Shown here: positions 1-11,889 of the stretch, one piece after another | Layout: each line of letters starts with the position of its first letter | Numbering within the stretch: position 1 is the stretch's first letter | Origin: Mucor racemosus | Taxonomy: Eukaryota; Mucoromycota; Mucoromycetes; Mucorales; Mucoraceae | Length of the DNA: 64,000 nt | Reading direction: 5' to 3' | NCBI GenBank assembly: GCA_027405735.1 | Contig: JAPEHQ010000010.1 | Coordinates: 1,736,001 to 1,800,000 of the forward strand | Program-made: the position numbers and the translations under genes | Notes under the pieces: model-generated | What the model saw: the letters and a program-made list of their open reading frames with translations, nothing else | Database searches by the model: none | What the model was told of the DNA's origin: nothing

Positions 1-2123
1 GTTGATTTGTTGTTAATATAATCTTTAGAGTATTGTTCAACAAAGCACTGTGAGCGATTTTGAAATGCTTCAGTGGAAGCTGGAGTCCACCAGTCTTCTT
101 TATAGCCATTACTGTTGTAAAGATGACCTGTATTATCTAAAGCATGCTATAAAATATTGTTTAATACTCTTTTTCGATATCCTTGAGACTTGAATGAAAT
201 ACTCACAGTAAGCTCATGTCCAATGACTGTACCCAAGCCTCCATAATTGAGGTATTTTGGGAACTTGGTATCATAAAATATCTTCTGGATAATGCCTTCT
301 GGAATCTCAACCTAAATTGATACAAAAATTAATAAACTATAATAGATATATTGCATGATTTATATATGTTTACCTGATTAAATTGGGGATCAAAGAATGC
401 ATTCACATATGCTGCATAGCCTTCTTCAAACCATTGCTCATTAGCAACTTTATTTCCAAGACTTTTCCATTGTCTATCTACTTTCCATGTATAGTAGTTA
501 CTTGCTGATCTGTAATAGCTTGTAGTATCAACAGGGAAGTTATCAAAATAAGCCTTGATTGAGCCAGGATTTGTCCAGTCAGGGTCTATCATGTTGATAA
601 CAGCCCTTGGTTTCAAAGCATTGATCTATCCGATATTTATTTAGTGAACTGTAATTATATATTTGTTTGCTTTTGTATATATATATACCTTTTGTACAGC
701 TCTAGCTTTTGTTGCAGCATCAAGCCAAGGAGTTGCAGGAAGATGATTAAGCCATGATGTTTGTAATTCATGTATAAAATCATCGACTTCGTTCTTTTCA
801 TTGATACCACCGATTGTTTTCAAAGCAAAGAAGCGACCAATACTGTTGTAAAACTTGGTACCAACCTCATTAGCACATATAGCTTGAGTTGTAGTGATAT
901 TTGTAGCAAAGAGGTTGTCAGTGGATGTTTCATTGGCTGTAGCAGTACTTTTAGTAAGAGTAACCATTCTTTTCGTATATCTATCAATTACATAACGAAC
1001 AGTAAAAAATTCTTGAATTTCTTTTAGGGTGAGAGATGCTAAGACCTTTTCTAACAATTGTTGGTATTCTAGAATAGATGCAAATGGATTCTCGAGGTTT
1101 GTAGCATACTCAGGACCGGCAAGATCAGAGATGTAGGTAGTCCAATCGATAATAGAACTTGAAGATACCAATGCACTGATATTACGATTGATGGTTGCTT
1201 TTTCTTGTCCTAGATTTTCGACACTTTAAAAAAAAGGTATTAGCTGTTGTAGAATTAGCACTGTATGTAGCTGCTTACATGTCTGTAATATTCTTCAATT
1301 GATCTTGTACATCAATGTACGTGTTTACTGCAACTTTGACTTCGCTTTGAGACCACAATTGAATGTTTGAACTATGACTAGCATCTAATTCAGATTGAGT
1401 CTTGTTTTGTTGTCCCAATACCTTACTGATAATATTTTCAACACCCTTGTCAGTTTCTTCGTTGATAGTAGGGTTTTGAATATATGCAAAATTGTAATCA
1501 TGATTTTGGTCATTTCTAATTACAGCTGCATCAATAAAGGAAGAAACACTATTACGAGTAAAGTAAGCTAATGTATGACCCAAGTTCTTTGGAATTGAAT
1601 CAGCAGTAGAATTAATTGAGAATAATGTGTTTCGAATATATGCAATTTCAGGGTAGAGATCAACTATACTACGCTCTGGATGTAAGCAAGTGTTATAAAA
1701 ATCTTTAGCTTTTTGGAAATTCGATCTATCTATATCTGCTTGTTCTACAACGTTAAATCCATCAGCATTTGTTTTTAATTGCTTTGACATGAAATCATCG
1801 TAAGAGCTTTCCATAATGTCGACAAGAGAAATAACATTATTCTGGTTGACATCCGAGAATGAATCAATTGCTATTAATTGGTAAAAGTTGATGTGAGTAT
1901 CACATACTATCACATTATAATTTGACTTACAGATATTTTTTTCCTTGATGCGAGGAGCATTTAACCATGCACCACATGAGTATTCAAAGAAATCTGAGCA
2001 TGGATCTACAGTGAGATTGACATATTGTTTGATGAATGCACTTGTAGCAAAGCAATCAGGTGTAGTACAGACATTGCTCGTGGTGATAGGAGCACGCTGA
2101 AGTAGCATATTAGTAGGAGGCAT
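1..2123 (-). CDS. M13 (neprilysin-like) zinc metallopeptidase, 3' part outside the window
   Basis: Endopeptidase of the neprilysin/ECE family, which cleaves peptides with a zinc-water centre. Proposed exons: 1931-2123, 1279-1870, 689-1223, 374-625, 207-311 and 1-146 (continuing left); all introns are 55-62 nt GT-AG and the frame stays open. The N-terminal half shows the family signature [15 protein letters not shown]. The block from NAFFDP through [14 protein letters not shown] matches the catalytic domain. The HELTH zinc motif falls at residues 556-560, with the fifth residue encoded by the next exon. The second zinc ligand (ExxxD) lies beyond the left edge. The ATG at 2121-2123 gives a protein without the N-terminal membrane anchor usual for the family; cysteines start at residue 19. 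A short upstream exon carrying an anchor cannot be excluded. Family sure, start less so. Confidence 0.88.
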
Positions 2124-2735
2124 TATTGTTTATTTTATATATCTATTGATAATGTTTCGAGTAAAGTAACTAAATACTTGCTTTATATATACCTTCAAAT
2201 ACACCGGCTTAGTTGAACGTTATATTTCTCGGTGTGGTTTATTTTTATAATGGCAATGCTATGGTAATACAGCCGTGGCTGTGACATAGATTAGGATGCT
2301 TTAGGATATATCTGTACAAATATATAGTTTCACTACTGTGGTCATGTCATTATGTTAAATGTATCATGGATTATATTTATATTATTAGTGATATCCCATG
2401 ATCCGGTAGTAATTCTTTTATTTGGACATTTGATGTTTACGAAAAAGATATTGGTCGCCTTCTTCTTCTGGGCTTCTTTAATGTTTGTCATGATTTGTAA
2501 TCCTTCAGCCCAGCAAGAAAAACAAAGCTGAATGTTCGTCGTACTCAAGGACCGAATATAAAAATAAACAATACATATATCGTATATAATGTACAATGTG
2601 GCAATGCATTATATTTCTATTTTTCAGGATTCTCCGTAAAAATTAATAGCTACAAAAGTACTGTATTGTTTTTTTATTCCTTTTTACAATGTGTACATGA
2701 AAAAAAATGACAGGTATAGTAAGGGTAAAATTTTC
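2124..2735. other. Intergenic, Sec16 3' end to M13 peptidase promoter
   Basis: Both neighbours are on the minus strand, so this stretch holds the Sec16 3' flank and the peptidase upstream region. An open frame at 2342-2596 on the minus strand has no recognisable motif and was not accepted as a gene or as an upstream exon. Confidence 0.5.
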
Positions 2736-4653
2736 TTAGGGATAACGACTCATAATCTCGGTTGATTTTCTGGAAGGAGTTGATTCTAATGTAGGAACCT
2801 CTTCACCACTAACAAATTTAGTGAGACTACCTTCCAATGTACCCCAAAGAGAAGAAAACGCTTTCTTTTGAAACTTGGGTTTAAGCCATGATCCGGGATC
2901 ACTGTTATTTGAACATGTTTATGTCAGCTTATACTTTTGAGTGTGTAAAATGAAAACCTTACCCGTTCTTTCTTCCAGCTGCATTTTCTAAAAATACGCC
3001 AAATGCATTCACTTGTTCGATTAAATGAGGGTGTAAATATGGACTTCCCTTTGTATATGATTTAATGCATTGATCCATAGCGTCAAAGTAACGTTGAGCA
3101 ATATCAATATAACCGAAATCTGCCAATATCCAAGCATGAGCCAATTTATAACCTTGTAAAAACGGTAAACATGTGGTAGAACTCATTGCAAATTCGAATA
3201 TTTCGGTTAAATTGTATGCATCCAATGTATTCATATCACTGCCAATCAATGTCAGTCTAGCTTGCATAGTATCTATTCCAGAATGAATTGAATGTTGGGA
3301 TGAGAGTAAATAACTAGTGAATAAAAAATCAAATAAATGACAGGAAATACATATTTAGGCAAATTATATAAATACCATATATGTGCAACTTCAATCCATC
3401 CTTGTTCTTTCATCATATCACCAAATGCTGCTAGTGCTTCTAAATCTCTTCCAGTTCTATTGGCCAAAATAATAGCCAATGTATCTCTCCATTTCACCAA
3501 TTGTGATAAATCTGCTTGAGGTGTAACAGCTTGTAATCCATAAGGTGTATTAATGTGTTGCACATCATTCACAAGAAATTCGTTTATAGCTGTAGCACCA
3601 GCACCGGAAAATAATGAATACATGACACGCAAAGCTTGATTGTTTCCAGCAATGTTATTAAACTGTCGATTTTGCCTCATTTCAGGCGTGCAGTTCATTT
3701 CACGATCGACGAAATTTTTAATCACCTTTTGCCAAAGATCTTTATCTACACAACTACTGATAATCAATGCATGAGCCCATAAATCTTCTTGAATAGCATA
3801 GTCTACAGCGCCTATACGATCTCCATTCAACAAATAATGTTCAATTTTTGATAAAACATGGTCTGACAAATCCACTGGTTGCTGTTCGTTGGTATTATTA
3901 TTGTTATATGATGGTAAACTGAAATGAGACTCATCAACATTGGAAATTGTTGGACGTAATACAGAAAGAATAGCTTGATCCATCTTATCTTTATCATTGA
4001 TAGAACCATCATTTTCAACCAACACTTTTACCAATTGCCATAATAAAATCTTGGATTGCAATTGATGATATTCCATTGAATTGTATACCAAAGTTAATTT
4101 CTTCTTTTCAAATGCATCCAACATGTGTACCATATATTGCGCAACATCCTTCTTTTTTTGCTTTGTACCTACTTTACTATCATATAAAATAGGGCCAGGG
4201 AAATTGATAGGGAAAACACGGTTACCAATGTCTTTTAAGGATTTGATCTTGATAGGACCAGGTTGAGGTTTCACCGTAGAGGAATAGTAATTTGTTACTG
4301 TTCGTGGAAATGTCACGATCATTTTGCCTCCAAATCCAAAGCATACAATTGGGCAACCTCTAGCTCTGTCGAGTGTATCCACAGCAGGTTGCTGAGGTTG
4401 ATAATTGTTTTGGTATTGCTGTGCATTTGAATGTTGTTGACTTTGTCCATATAGATCTTGCATAGATTGATGTTGAACGCCATTATAATATAATTGGTGT
4501 TGCTGTCTTAATGTATCAACTGTATTTCCAACTGAAGGTGGATGATAAAGAGGTACGGTTTGACTTGAATCTAGAGGACTTGTAGAATAAACAGGCGCTG
4601 TAGGAGGTCTTTGAAGTGGCGGTTGAGGTGGAAATTGATTATATTGTTGTTGC

Positions 4654-4702
<49 letters not shown>

Positions 4703-5216
4703 GCTGTTGTTGTTGTTGTTGCTGTTGTGGATGATAATCTTGGATTTGATTATTTGCAAAAGATCTCGTTAAAGATGATACATTTGAATTATTATTGATA
4801 TTGTTGTTGTTGTTATTATTAGCAGAAACAGGTGTATTTACAATAGCAGGTGTTACTGATCTCGATATTGCTCCGAGTTGTCTTCCGCACTCTTCACAAA
4901 ATTTTGAGCTTGGTTTATTCTCACCATAACAAGTAGGTTCAGGACAAGGTAATAATACATCAGGCGTTGGTTGTCTAGAAGCAACAAGTTGTTGTGGTTG
5001 AGGCTGTTGTTGAGGCTGTTGGGTATAAGATTGAGGCGTACTTGTTGTTGGATTATAATATGAATTATTATCTACATATTGAGGTTGATAATCACACTCT
5101 AAATTTGTATTTGGGTCATAATAATGAAGTTGACCTTGCTCATCATAATAATAATGAACATTTGGATCAAATTGATACCATTCACCTTGAACAGGATCGT
5201 TATAAGGTGTTGTCAT
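2736..5216 (-). CDS. SEC16: Sec16-like COPII scaffold protein of ER exit sites
   Basis: Scaffold that organises COPII coat assembly at ER exit sites. Exons 3376-5216, 2963-3313 and 2736-2901 give 785 residues; introns are 62 and 61 nt. The N-terminus has tyrosine/asparagine-rich repeats (GEWYQFDPN, HYYYDEQG, YYDPNTN) common in Sec16. A four-cysteine zinc-ribbon-like element (C91, C96, C107, C110) follows, then an almost pure polyglutamine tract near residues 164-193. The central conserved domain starts at about residue 290 (GCPIVCFGFGGKMIVTFPR). The helical ACE1/Sec31-binding region includes LLNGDRIGAVDYAIQEDLWA and runs through the second exon. The C-terminus is short and serine/lysine-rich. 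It is much shorter than yeast Sec16 (about 2,200 aa), mostly from loss of disordered sequence. Joining exon 1 to exon 2 restores a family-typical AHICYLL stretch, which supports the splice. Confidence 0.9.
4640..4735 (-). repeat. CAA/CAG trinucleotide tract (polyQ of Sec16)
   Basis: On the plus strand this is a run of TTG with a few CTG triplets; on the coding strand it is mostly CAA with interspersed CAG and gives an uninterrupted glutamine run of about 30. It also creates the polyvaline and polyasparagine frames seen around it, which are artefacts. Confidence 0.9.
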
Positions 5217-6696
5217 TTTTTATCCTTATATAATATAATAAATATCTCTAATTTCCTTGAATTGTTACTGATAATAAGAATTTATATACATATAAATATC
5301 TACAATCAAAAAGAAATAGAGATAGAGGGCAAAAGAATAAAAAGAAAAAAGAAAGAAAAAGTATAAACTTCTCGGTAAATATTTAAAATACCTTTTGCGA
5401 AACAAATGATGTGATCTTTTTATCTGTAGTCGGTTTATGGAATAGTAAAATTTGCCTTTCTTTTGCCACCAAATATGATCTTCCTTTCGTGTTTGGAATT
5501 TAGTAGCTGAATTGATGGATCAGTGATATCCAATCATTAGAAACGGAATTCAAATGTATCCAATCCGATGCATTTAAATTCAGCATCGACACTTAAATTT
5601 GCGTGCGGTATTTCAATTATTTTCGTGGTTTTTTCGATTTGGGTTTCGTTCAAAATCGGCAATCCAGGATCTCTGGTTGACATTTTTGCATATTACAGAT
5701 TAATTTGACTAGCAAAAGTAAAATAAAAAAATGTATAATTATGTAAAATTTTGCGCTCATTTATTTCATGTATTTTATAAATAATTTTTATTGCTAAAAT
5801 TTTTTGTTAAAATCCTTTAACTGAAAAAACATTTTTTAATGATAACTCTATATTTTAAGCAGGTAATGTGCAAATAAACGTTGGAATACAATGTATGTAA
5901 CTAATATTTACCTTTTTGCCTCACATTATTGTTGGTTTAAATGTGTCTTTGCAGGAAAAAAATGCAATTTTCTGAATTTTGCGATTTTTGACGACCATTC
6001 GTAAGGATTTGAAATGTAACATTTTTCTCGGAAATTTCAGATCTTAAAAGCTTAAAAATCGTAAAACTTGTGATTTTTGATGGTTGAAAAAATCAAAACT
6101 TGCGATACTTGCATATGTTATACTATCAAACACGAAAAATTAGACGGTGTAATAATTATTTTTGCAGCTGCATTTTTCGTAGAGATATCAACGATATAAA
6201 GTGTGTTTTTGCTGATTTTTCAGGGACAGTTGAAACTCCTTTTTTATGTTAAAAGCTATGCATTGCACAAAATTTACTGCTAATAGATAACAAAGGCTAG
6301 AATTGCTGGGCAATTTTACGTTTCTTTGCCTTCTTGCCTACTTTTAATTCGGTTTTTGTATCTAAAAAATTGATGTATCGTGAGTAATTATTGTTAATGA
6401 ACTCACAAATACGTCATTTGCCACAGTAAATGTTAAATGGTATTACAATAGGTTTTCTATGGTAAACAACATGGCGTTCTTGGTATGATCAAATCTGCTT
6501 ATGGCTGAGGGACTTTTTTATATACACGATCGAACTCTTCAATTATTATTGAAAAGGCAACTTGATTGTGTGGTAGATTAAAAAAGAACAATAACCAACA
6601 TATATTACTAATTGTTCGATGGGCAACACAGCTTTTTTTTTTTTTTTCATTGTAAAGCAAAATAACAACGGAAATATTAGGTGATTTTTATTATTA
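5217..6696. other. Intergenic, Sec16 promoter and AP-3 beta 3' flank
   Basis: About 1.5 kb of AT-rich DNA between two minus-strand genes. It holds the Sec16 upstream region (purine-rich on the plus strand near 5310-5360), decayed sequence with recurring 'aaaattgcgattttt'-like words at 5950-6110, and a T run at 6632-6648. No gene or intact mobile element was seen. Confidence 0.5.
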
Positions 6697-9530
6697 CTAT
6701 CGTGTCTTTCGTATCACATTTAAATTAGGATCTTCATCTTGACTTGACAACCCACTTGAGTCATCATCTGATTCTTCCTCAATTGTAGTTCCATCACCTT
6801 CCTCCTCATCTTCTTCTTCATATTCAGATGATTCTTCTTCAGATGATTCACTTTCATTTGATGATGTATCATCTTCTTCAGATAATTCGCTTTCATCCTC
6901 TTCACTAGATTCATCATAAAAAGCATCCAAATCATAATCATTGCCCTTCTTTTTCATATTAGATGAAGAATACATGGATGATGAACCCATAGCCTCAACA
7001 CCAGACAATGCAGTAGAAGCACCTGCACCTGAATTAAATCTATTATTGTTATTACCACGATATGAATCAAAACTATCACTTCCAAATCCAGTTTCCATAA
7101 CTACTGTACGACTACCACTCCACCCTTCAAGTTCTTCTACATCACGTACACTAGCATCAGGTTGTTCTTGAGGAAAATCAGGTAATGGCTCATATCCAGG
7201 AAGAGGTTGATGAGCCAAAAGTGAAAAAGATCCAATATTATATTCAGATGCTGCTTGTACCTCACTTTCAATAACTGCAGGCTCTTTGTTGGATAATAAT
7301 ATGGTTTTTAAGTGTTCTTTTAGTTGATTTAATCCATGTTTTTCTTCTTGGCTTGGTATAGTCAATGCACGTAAAAATCTTGCTCTATCTCTTACATCGT
7401 AATCTGTATCGTATCTAGCTAAATTTAGCAAATATTGATTCAAGCTGTTCAATATAGGATGAGTGGCGTTTAAGCAAATCAATTTGGCTGATAATGTTAG
7501 GATTTGGAGTTTTGTGATATGATCCTAAAAAACTAATTGTTAAATTCAGCCAGATAAACACATATTCTATAAATATTACCTCATTAGCGAAATTCTTGAC
7601 AGCTTGACGAAGTACATCAGGACCCACTTTGGGCAATGTTTCAGCATATTGACCAACTAACCATAAAATATTGGCTCTTGCCATTGGAACTTTTAATGTA
7701 TCTAATAGTTTTACAAGCGCAATCACTGACTTTGAACGTTCTTCAGAAGGTACTTGCAACAAGCGAGTTAAAACGAGTACAGATTCAGCTACAACAAGTT
7801 CTATTCCAATTACAAATTTAGTTATTTCTATGATTTTGGCATTGTAAAAAATATCAACAGCATACCATTTTTACTACGTAGTAATTTCATTAATAGACGT
7901 AAACATTTATCTGCTGCTGTAGGTACTGTAGAGGCACATCGAGCAATTGCTTGAATAGTTGCTGCCACAAAATCTTTGTTGGGGCTTTTTATATATTGCT
8001 ATAACAATAAATGAGTAAAATATATATCTATCATTGCTGATATGGACTTACTTGAAGTTCTGTGAGTAATGTATGAATATTAACTTCTGTTGCGATTGTT
8101 GTAAGGATGTCTAATTTGGTATCACGAATGAATACAGGTTCGGAAGATTGAGCATAAAATTGTTGAAGTGAAGATTCAAACAAATACTATTATACAAAGT
8201 AAATAAATACTGCGTTATCAATCTCATAAAGCTTCTATCCTTACCGGTCTTTTCAATGCCATTGTAGCAATATTTGTAAGAACAACATAGCATTGCTCAC
8301 GATGTGATCTTAATAATCTTACAAGTGGTTTTGCAATCTTTTCTGCTTCAACAGCAGGAGCTAAATAATAATACAATTTTGCAACAGCCAATACAACACC
8401 ACTATTACGACTCTGTAATAAAGGCACACAACTCTTTAAAAGTAATTCATGATCCACATCAAGTTCAACTATATCATTTGCTTGTATTTCATCATTGTCT
8501 GAATCAGAGTCTGAATCAGAATAAAACGATTTGTTATTGTTATAATTGGTTCCTGATATGGTGGATTTCTTTGGTGGAATACGAGATTCGTCTTCTCCAT
8601 TAGGGTTAGGATTCAAAAATTGATTTCTACCATATCTCAATAATACACCCAAGATTGACATTTGTCCCCATTCATCACAATCACCCAACATGGAACACAA
8701 TTTCCTGAAACAAGGATGAATCAAGTCGAATCGATTTGGACACACTTCATTAAATGCCATAATAGTGCTTCCAATGACAATATTTGATCTATCCTTTAAT
8801 AATGTAGCAATGACTTCAACCAAGGCTTCTTTTTGACTATCATCCAAACTAGCAATTTTATGTGAGTATATAAATGAATAAATATAAAATATCAAATTTT
8901 TGTACCTGTAACATTTGGGTATAGCATGAGCAGCAGTTTTTCTGACATACGGACTAGGATCCGTAATACATTTTTTGATGCCAAGTAATACAATGGGACT
9001 AATCACAGGAACACGAATACCACTCATCACACGAAGTGCCATGGCTCTAATGATTTGGTTTTTATCACTGAGATCTTTTTGGAACGAATTAATAGACAAT
9101 AAAGCCAAATCGGGTTCTTGTTCGGCATATCTCAATAAGAAAATATACACCAATTTACGAATTTCGATATTTTGAGATACAACGTTCTTTACAACATCAG
9201 GAAAGAACTCGGATACGTCTCTACCTTTAGATATCATCTACACACATACATAATAAGGACACGCACTATCAACCAACCCAACAACAAAAAACTTACGGCA
9301 ATCAGTCTTTTTAAACCATCTAATTTTTCTCTATCATTTTTAGAATCAAGCTGACGTTTGATATTACGCATCTTTTCTTCAGAGGTATCAAAGTATTGTG
9401 CTCCAGATTCACTGCCGGGAAATCCCAACTCGCGCGCGTTGTCCACAAGACCCTGAGACATCTTTTGTGAAAGCTTGGCTGCTTTCTCTGCAAACGTCTT
9501 TGCACTGTTGATATAATCCGATACTTCCAT
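6697..9530 (-). CDS. APL6: AP-3 adaptor complex beta subunit
   Basis: Large subunit of the AP-3 adaptor, which sorts cargo from Golgi/endosomes to the vacuole. Seven exons: 9297-9530, 8906-9237, 8245-8848, 8052-8186, 7866-7998, 7580-7800 and 6697-7524. Together they give 828 residues, close to yeast Apl6 (about 809). The N-terminal adaptin HEAT repeats are clear: EEKMRNIKRQLDS, then SEFFPDVVKNV, NIEIRKLVYIFLLRYAE, MALRVMSGIRVPVISPIV and DPSPYVRKTAAHAIPKCY. The C-terminal 75 or so residues are a dense Asp/Glu/Ser hinge typical of AP-3 beta (DESSEEDESELSEEDD), and the ear domain is absent or very short, as in fungi. Start at 9528-9530 (MEVSDYINS) chosen because the upstream frame is only low-complexity sequence. 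All six introns are 54-68 nt GT-AG. Confidence 0.93.
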
Positions 9531-11889
9531 AATGATAAATAAAATATATAAAAAAAAAAGTAAAAAAGGAGGGAAAGAAGTTATTTTTTCTTGTGTATCG
9601 GTTTTACGAAACAAACATGGAAACAATCGCGGAGACCTAATAATGTAACGAATCTGTTATGTGATGGTATGATGGTAATGGTGTGATAATTGTTGAAATA
9701 TACAAGTGCAAATCCTAAATTCAGGTACATTTTTATTACTTCAAATGTTAATTTTGTTTGTTCGTTTGTAGGCTATTTTCCCCATGTTTATTTATCGTTG
9801 AAGCTATAAAGTTGGGGACAACATTTGTTCAGACAGTTCATTGGGCCACATGCGTGTCCGTTTCAATTTTCTCATTGGCAGTGCAATATAAGCTTCATCA
9901 GCCTCGCCAGAAAGATAGATGAAGCGAAGGACGATGCGTATTTCATGTAACTAAAGATGCATTTGTACTATATTTCTTACACTTTCTTTTAAAAGTAACT
10001 ATTTCGCTAATAGAAAAGTCTAAAAGCAATGAAATCTTGAAACTGCTTCGATTTACTACGGTTATCATGCAATATATCGCTGATTTCTATCAAAAAACAA
10101 CTGAAATTAAGCATCTAAAAAGGTTCCTTTTCAATGGTTTTTAATAGTTTTATGACTTAGGAGCTACTCAGAACTATTTCTCTAATCCCATACTTCTTGT
10201 TGCATTTCTACAAAAAAAAAATAGGTTGTTAAAAATTGAGCGATTTCTCCAAATTTTCCATGATGTGAAGTAGAGGAAAGTCGATCAAAATCGCTCATTT
10301 GAATTTTAAACCCCAAAAACGGAGCTTTTTACAATGGCGTTTCTAAGATCAAAATAACCAGTTTTTTTTTGTCGCATCTAGAGGTATTTATTTAACTTTT
10401 GTAAACTTTTGGCAAAAAAGCATATTTTTTTATTAATCGATATTCTGAAAATTTTTGAGTGTAAAACTTAGTTGAAGACTATACCATTCGACGCGCAATC
10501 AAATTCTGTATATAAGATATTTATTTTGCAAATACATGTTACTTATACAAGTTGTCTTCATATTGGCAAGCTTGTTTTTTTTTTTTCAAAAATTGGTTTT
10601 CGAGATGAATTTGGATGGATGCGATTTTGATATTTTCAAACTCCGCTTTCTTTCCCGTATCTTGGACTCTATTTTTGAATTAGCTTCATGTATCGATATT
10701 ACTCTTATATTTAGAAATAAAAAATGCCAGAAAATTGCCCATATATTAATTAATGTGAATAATTTTTTAAATTAAGTATGTGTGGGATTCAAGTAGACGA
10801 AACAATTATTTGAACTTTTATTTTGGACTTTTAACCACAGCCGATTCCTGTAAAATCCGTTACTGAGCTAGGCTGCATAAGAATAAAACGTATGTCAACA
10901 GACTTACCATGTTATTTTTAGATATGTATACAACCAATAAGTGAAGTATCCCATCAGTGTGTGCTATGATTATGTTTTGAATGCAGTGAACTCATTCAAT
11001 AATCCTCAAATCATGCTAAATACTATTAATATACAGCTTCTCTTCTGTGCTGTAAGGTTTTGGTGAAACGCATACGTTATGACATAGATCTAAAAACATG
11101 TGCAAGTTTTTATGCAAAAAAAAACAATATGCATTATTACAGACAAATAATAAAAGCTTTTGCGATTACCTGATACAACATTTTGTTATTAAAACAAATT
11201 TGTAAATATTGATCTGTTTTTTCTTCTCGACCGAAATTAATGTAAAACACCATATTCTCTCCAAGCAAATTAGCAATAAAGCAACTTTTGTAAATTTCCC
11301 CGCTTATTCCGAGAAATATACGGTCAACAAAGGTATTAGCTGGTATCCGATGGTAAGACAAGAATGATTTAAGAGGCAACAAACTCGGGATTTAGCTTTC
11401 CGTTTTTTCTTTTCCTTTTGGCGCTCGCTCAAAATATACTTAATGAATTCATGTTTTGAATTCAATACGAAAAAGGAAATGTATCATTCATTTTTCTACT
11501 AATACAGCCACGGTAGTTCTTTTTCCGTTTTTGATGATTCAAAAATTTGATGGATAAATGTAAGTATACAACAAAAATCAATAATTATGTAGAATTAATT
11601 TAAGTTGGGCAAATGTGGCAACAACAGAAATCAAGGGAAAAAACGATATCGGTTGCACATATACTAAAGTAATATAAACAAAACAAAAACTCTTGTTGTA
11701 CCTGTGATGTTTCATTGATTTCTTTGAGTTAAATACACCGCATTTTCTTGAATTTTAAACCCTTTTTCTCTGGTTTTTTTTTTTTTTTTTTTTCTTTTTT
11801 TTTTACATTTACAAGTTTAATTCATCTTGTTTGGCTTCTATTAATTACACAATTTTTGATTTAAATTCTCAATTTATTAATCATCGCGT
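9531..11889. other. Intergenic between two divergent genes; old repeat remnant
   Basis: Divergent promoter space between the AP-3 beta gene (-) and the Bud4-like gene (+). Positions about 10240-10530 resemble 61960-62300 (see the repeat entry). A T-rich stretch at 11776-11810 precedes the Bud4-like gene. Open frames at 10536-10775 and 11137-11382 have no recognisable motifs. Confidence 0.5.
10240..10530. repeat. Degenerate dispersed repeat, family E copy 1
   Basis: Shares an ordered series of short matches with 61960-62300: a 'gcgatttct..' opening, 'cctcgaaaa/ccccaaaaa', 'ctttcctaa/gtttctaag atcaaaat', 'ccattcgacgc', and 'ataagatatttat'. Same orientation. Divergence is high and the ends cannot be fixed by eye. 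Confidence 0.4.

Noticed and set aside
2342..2596. Minus-strand frame upstream of the M13 gene as a possible anchor exon
   Set aside because: No signal peptide or transmembrane pattern that joins the peptidase in frame through plausible splice sites.
4571..4798. Polyasparagine (minus) and polyvaline (plus) open frames
   Set aside because: Other frames of the Sec16 CAA/CAG tract.
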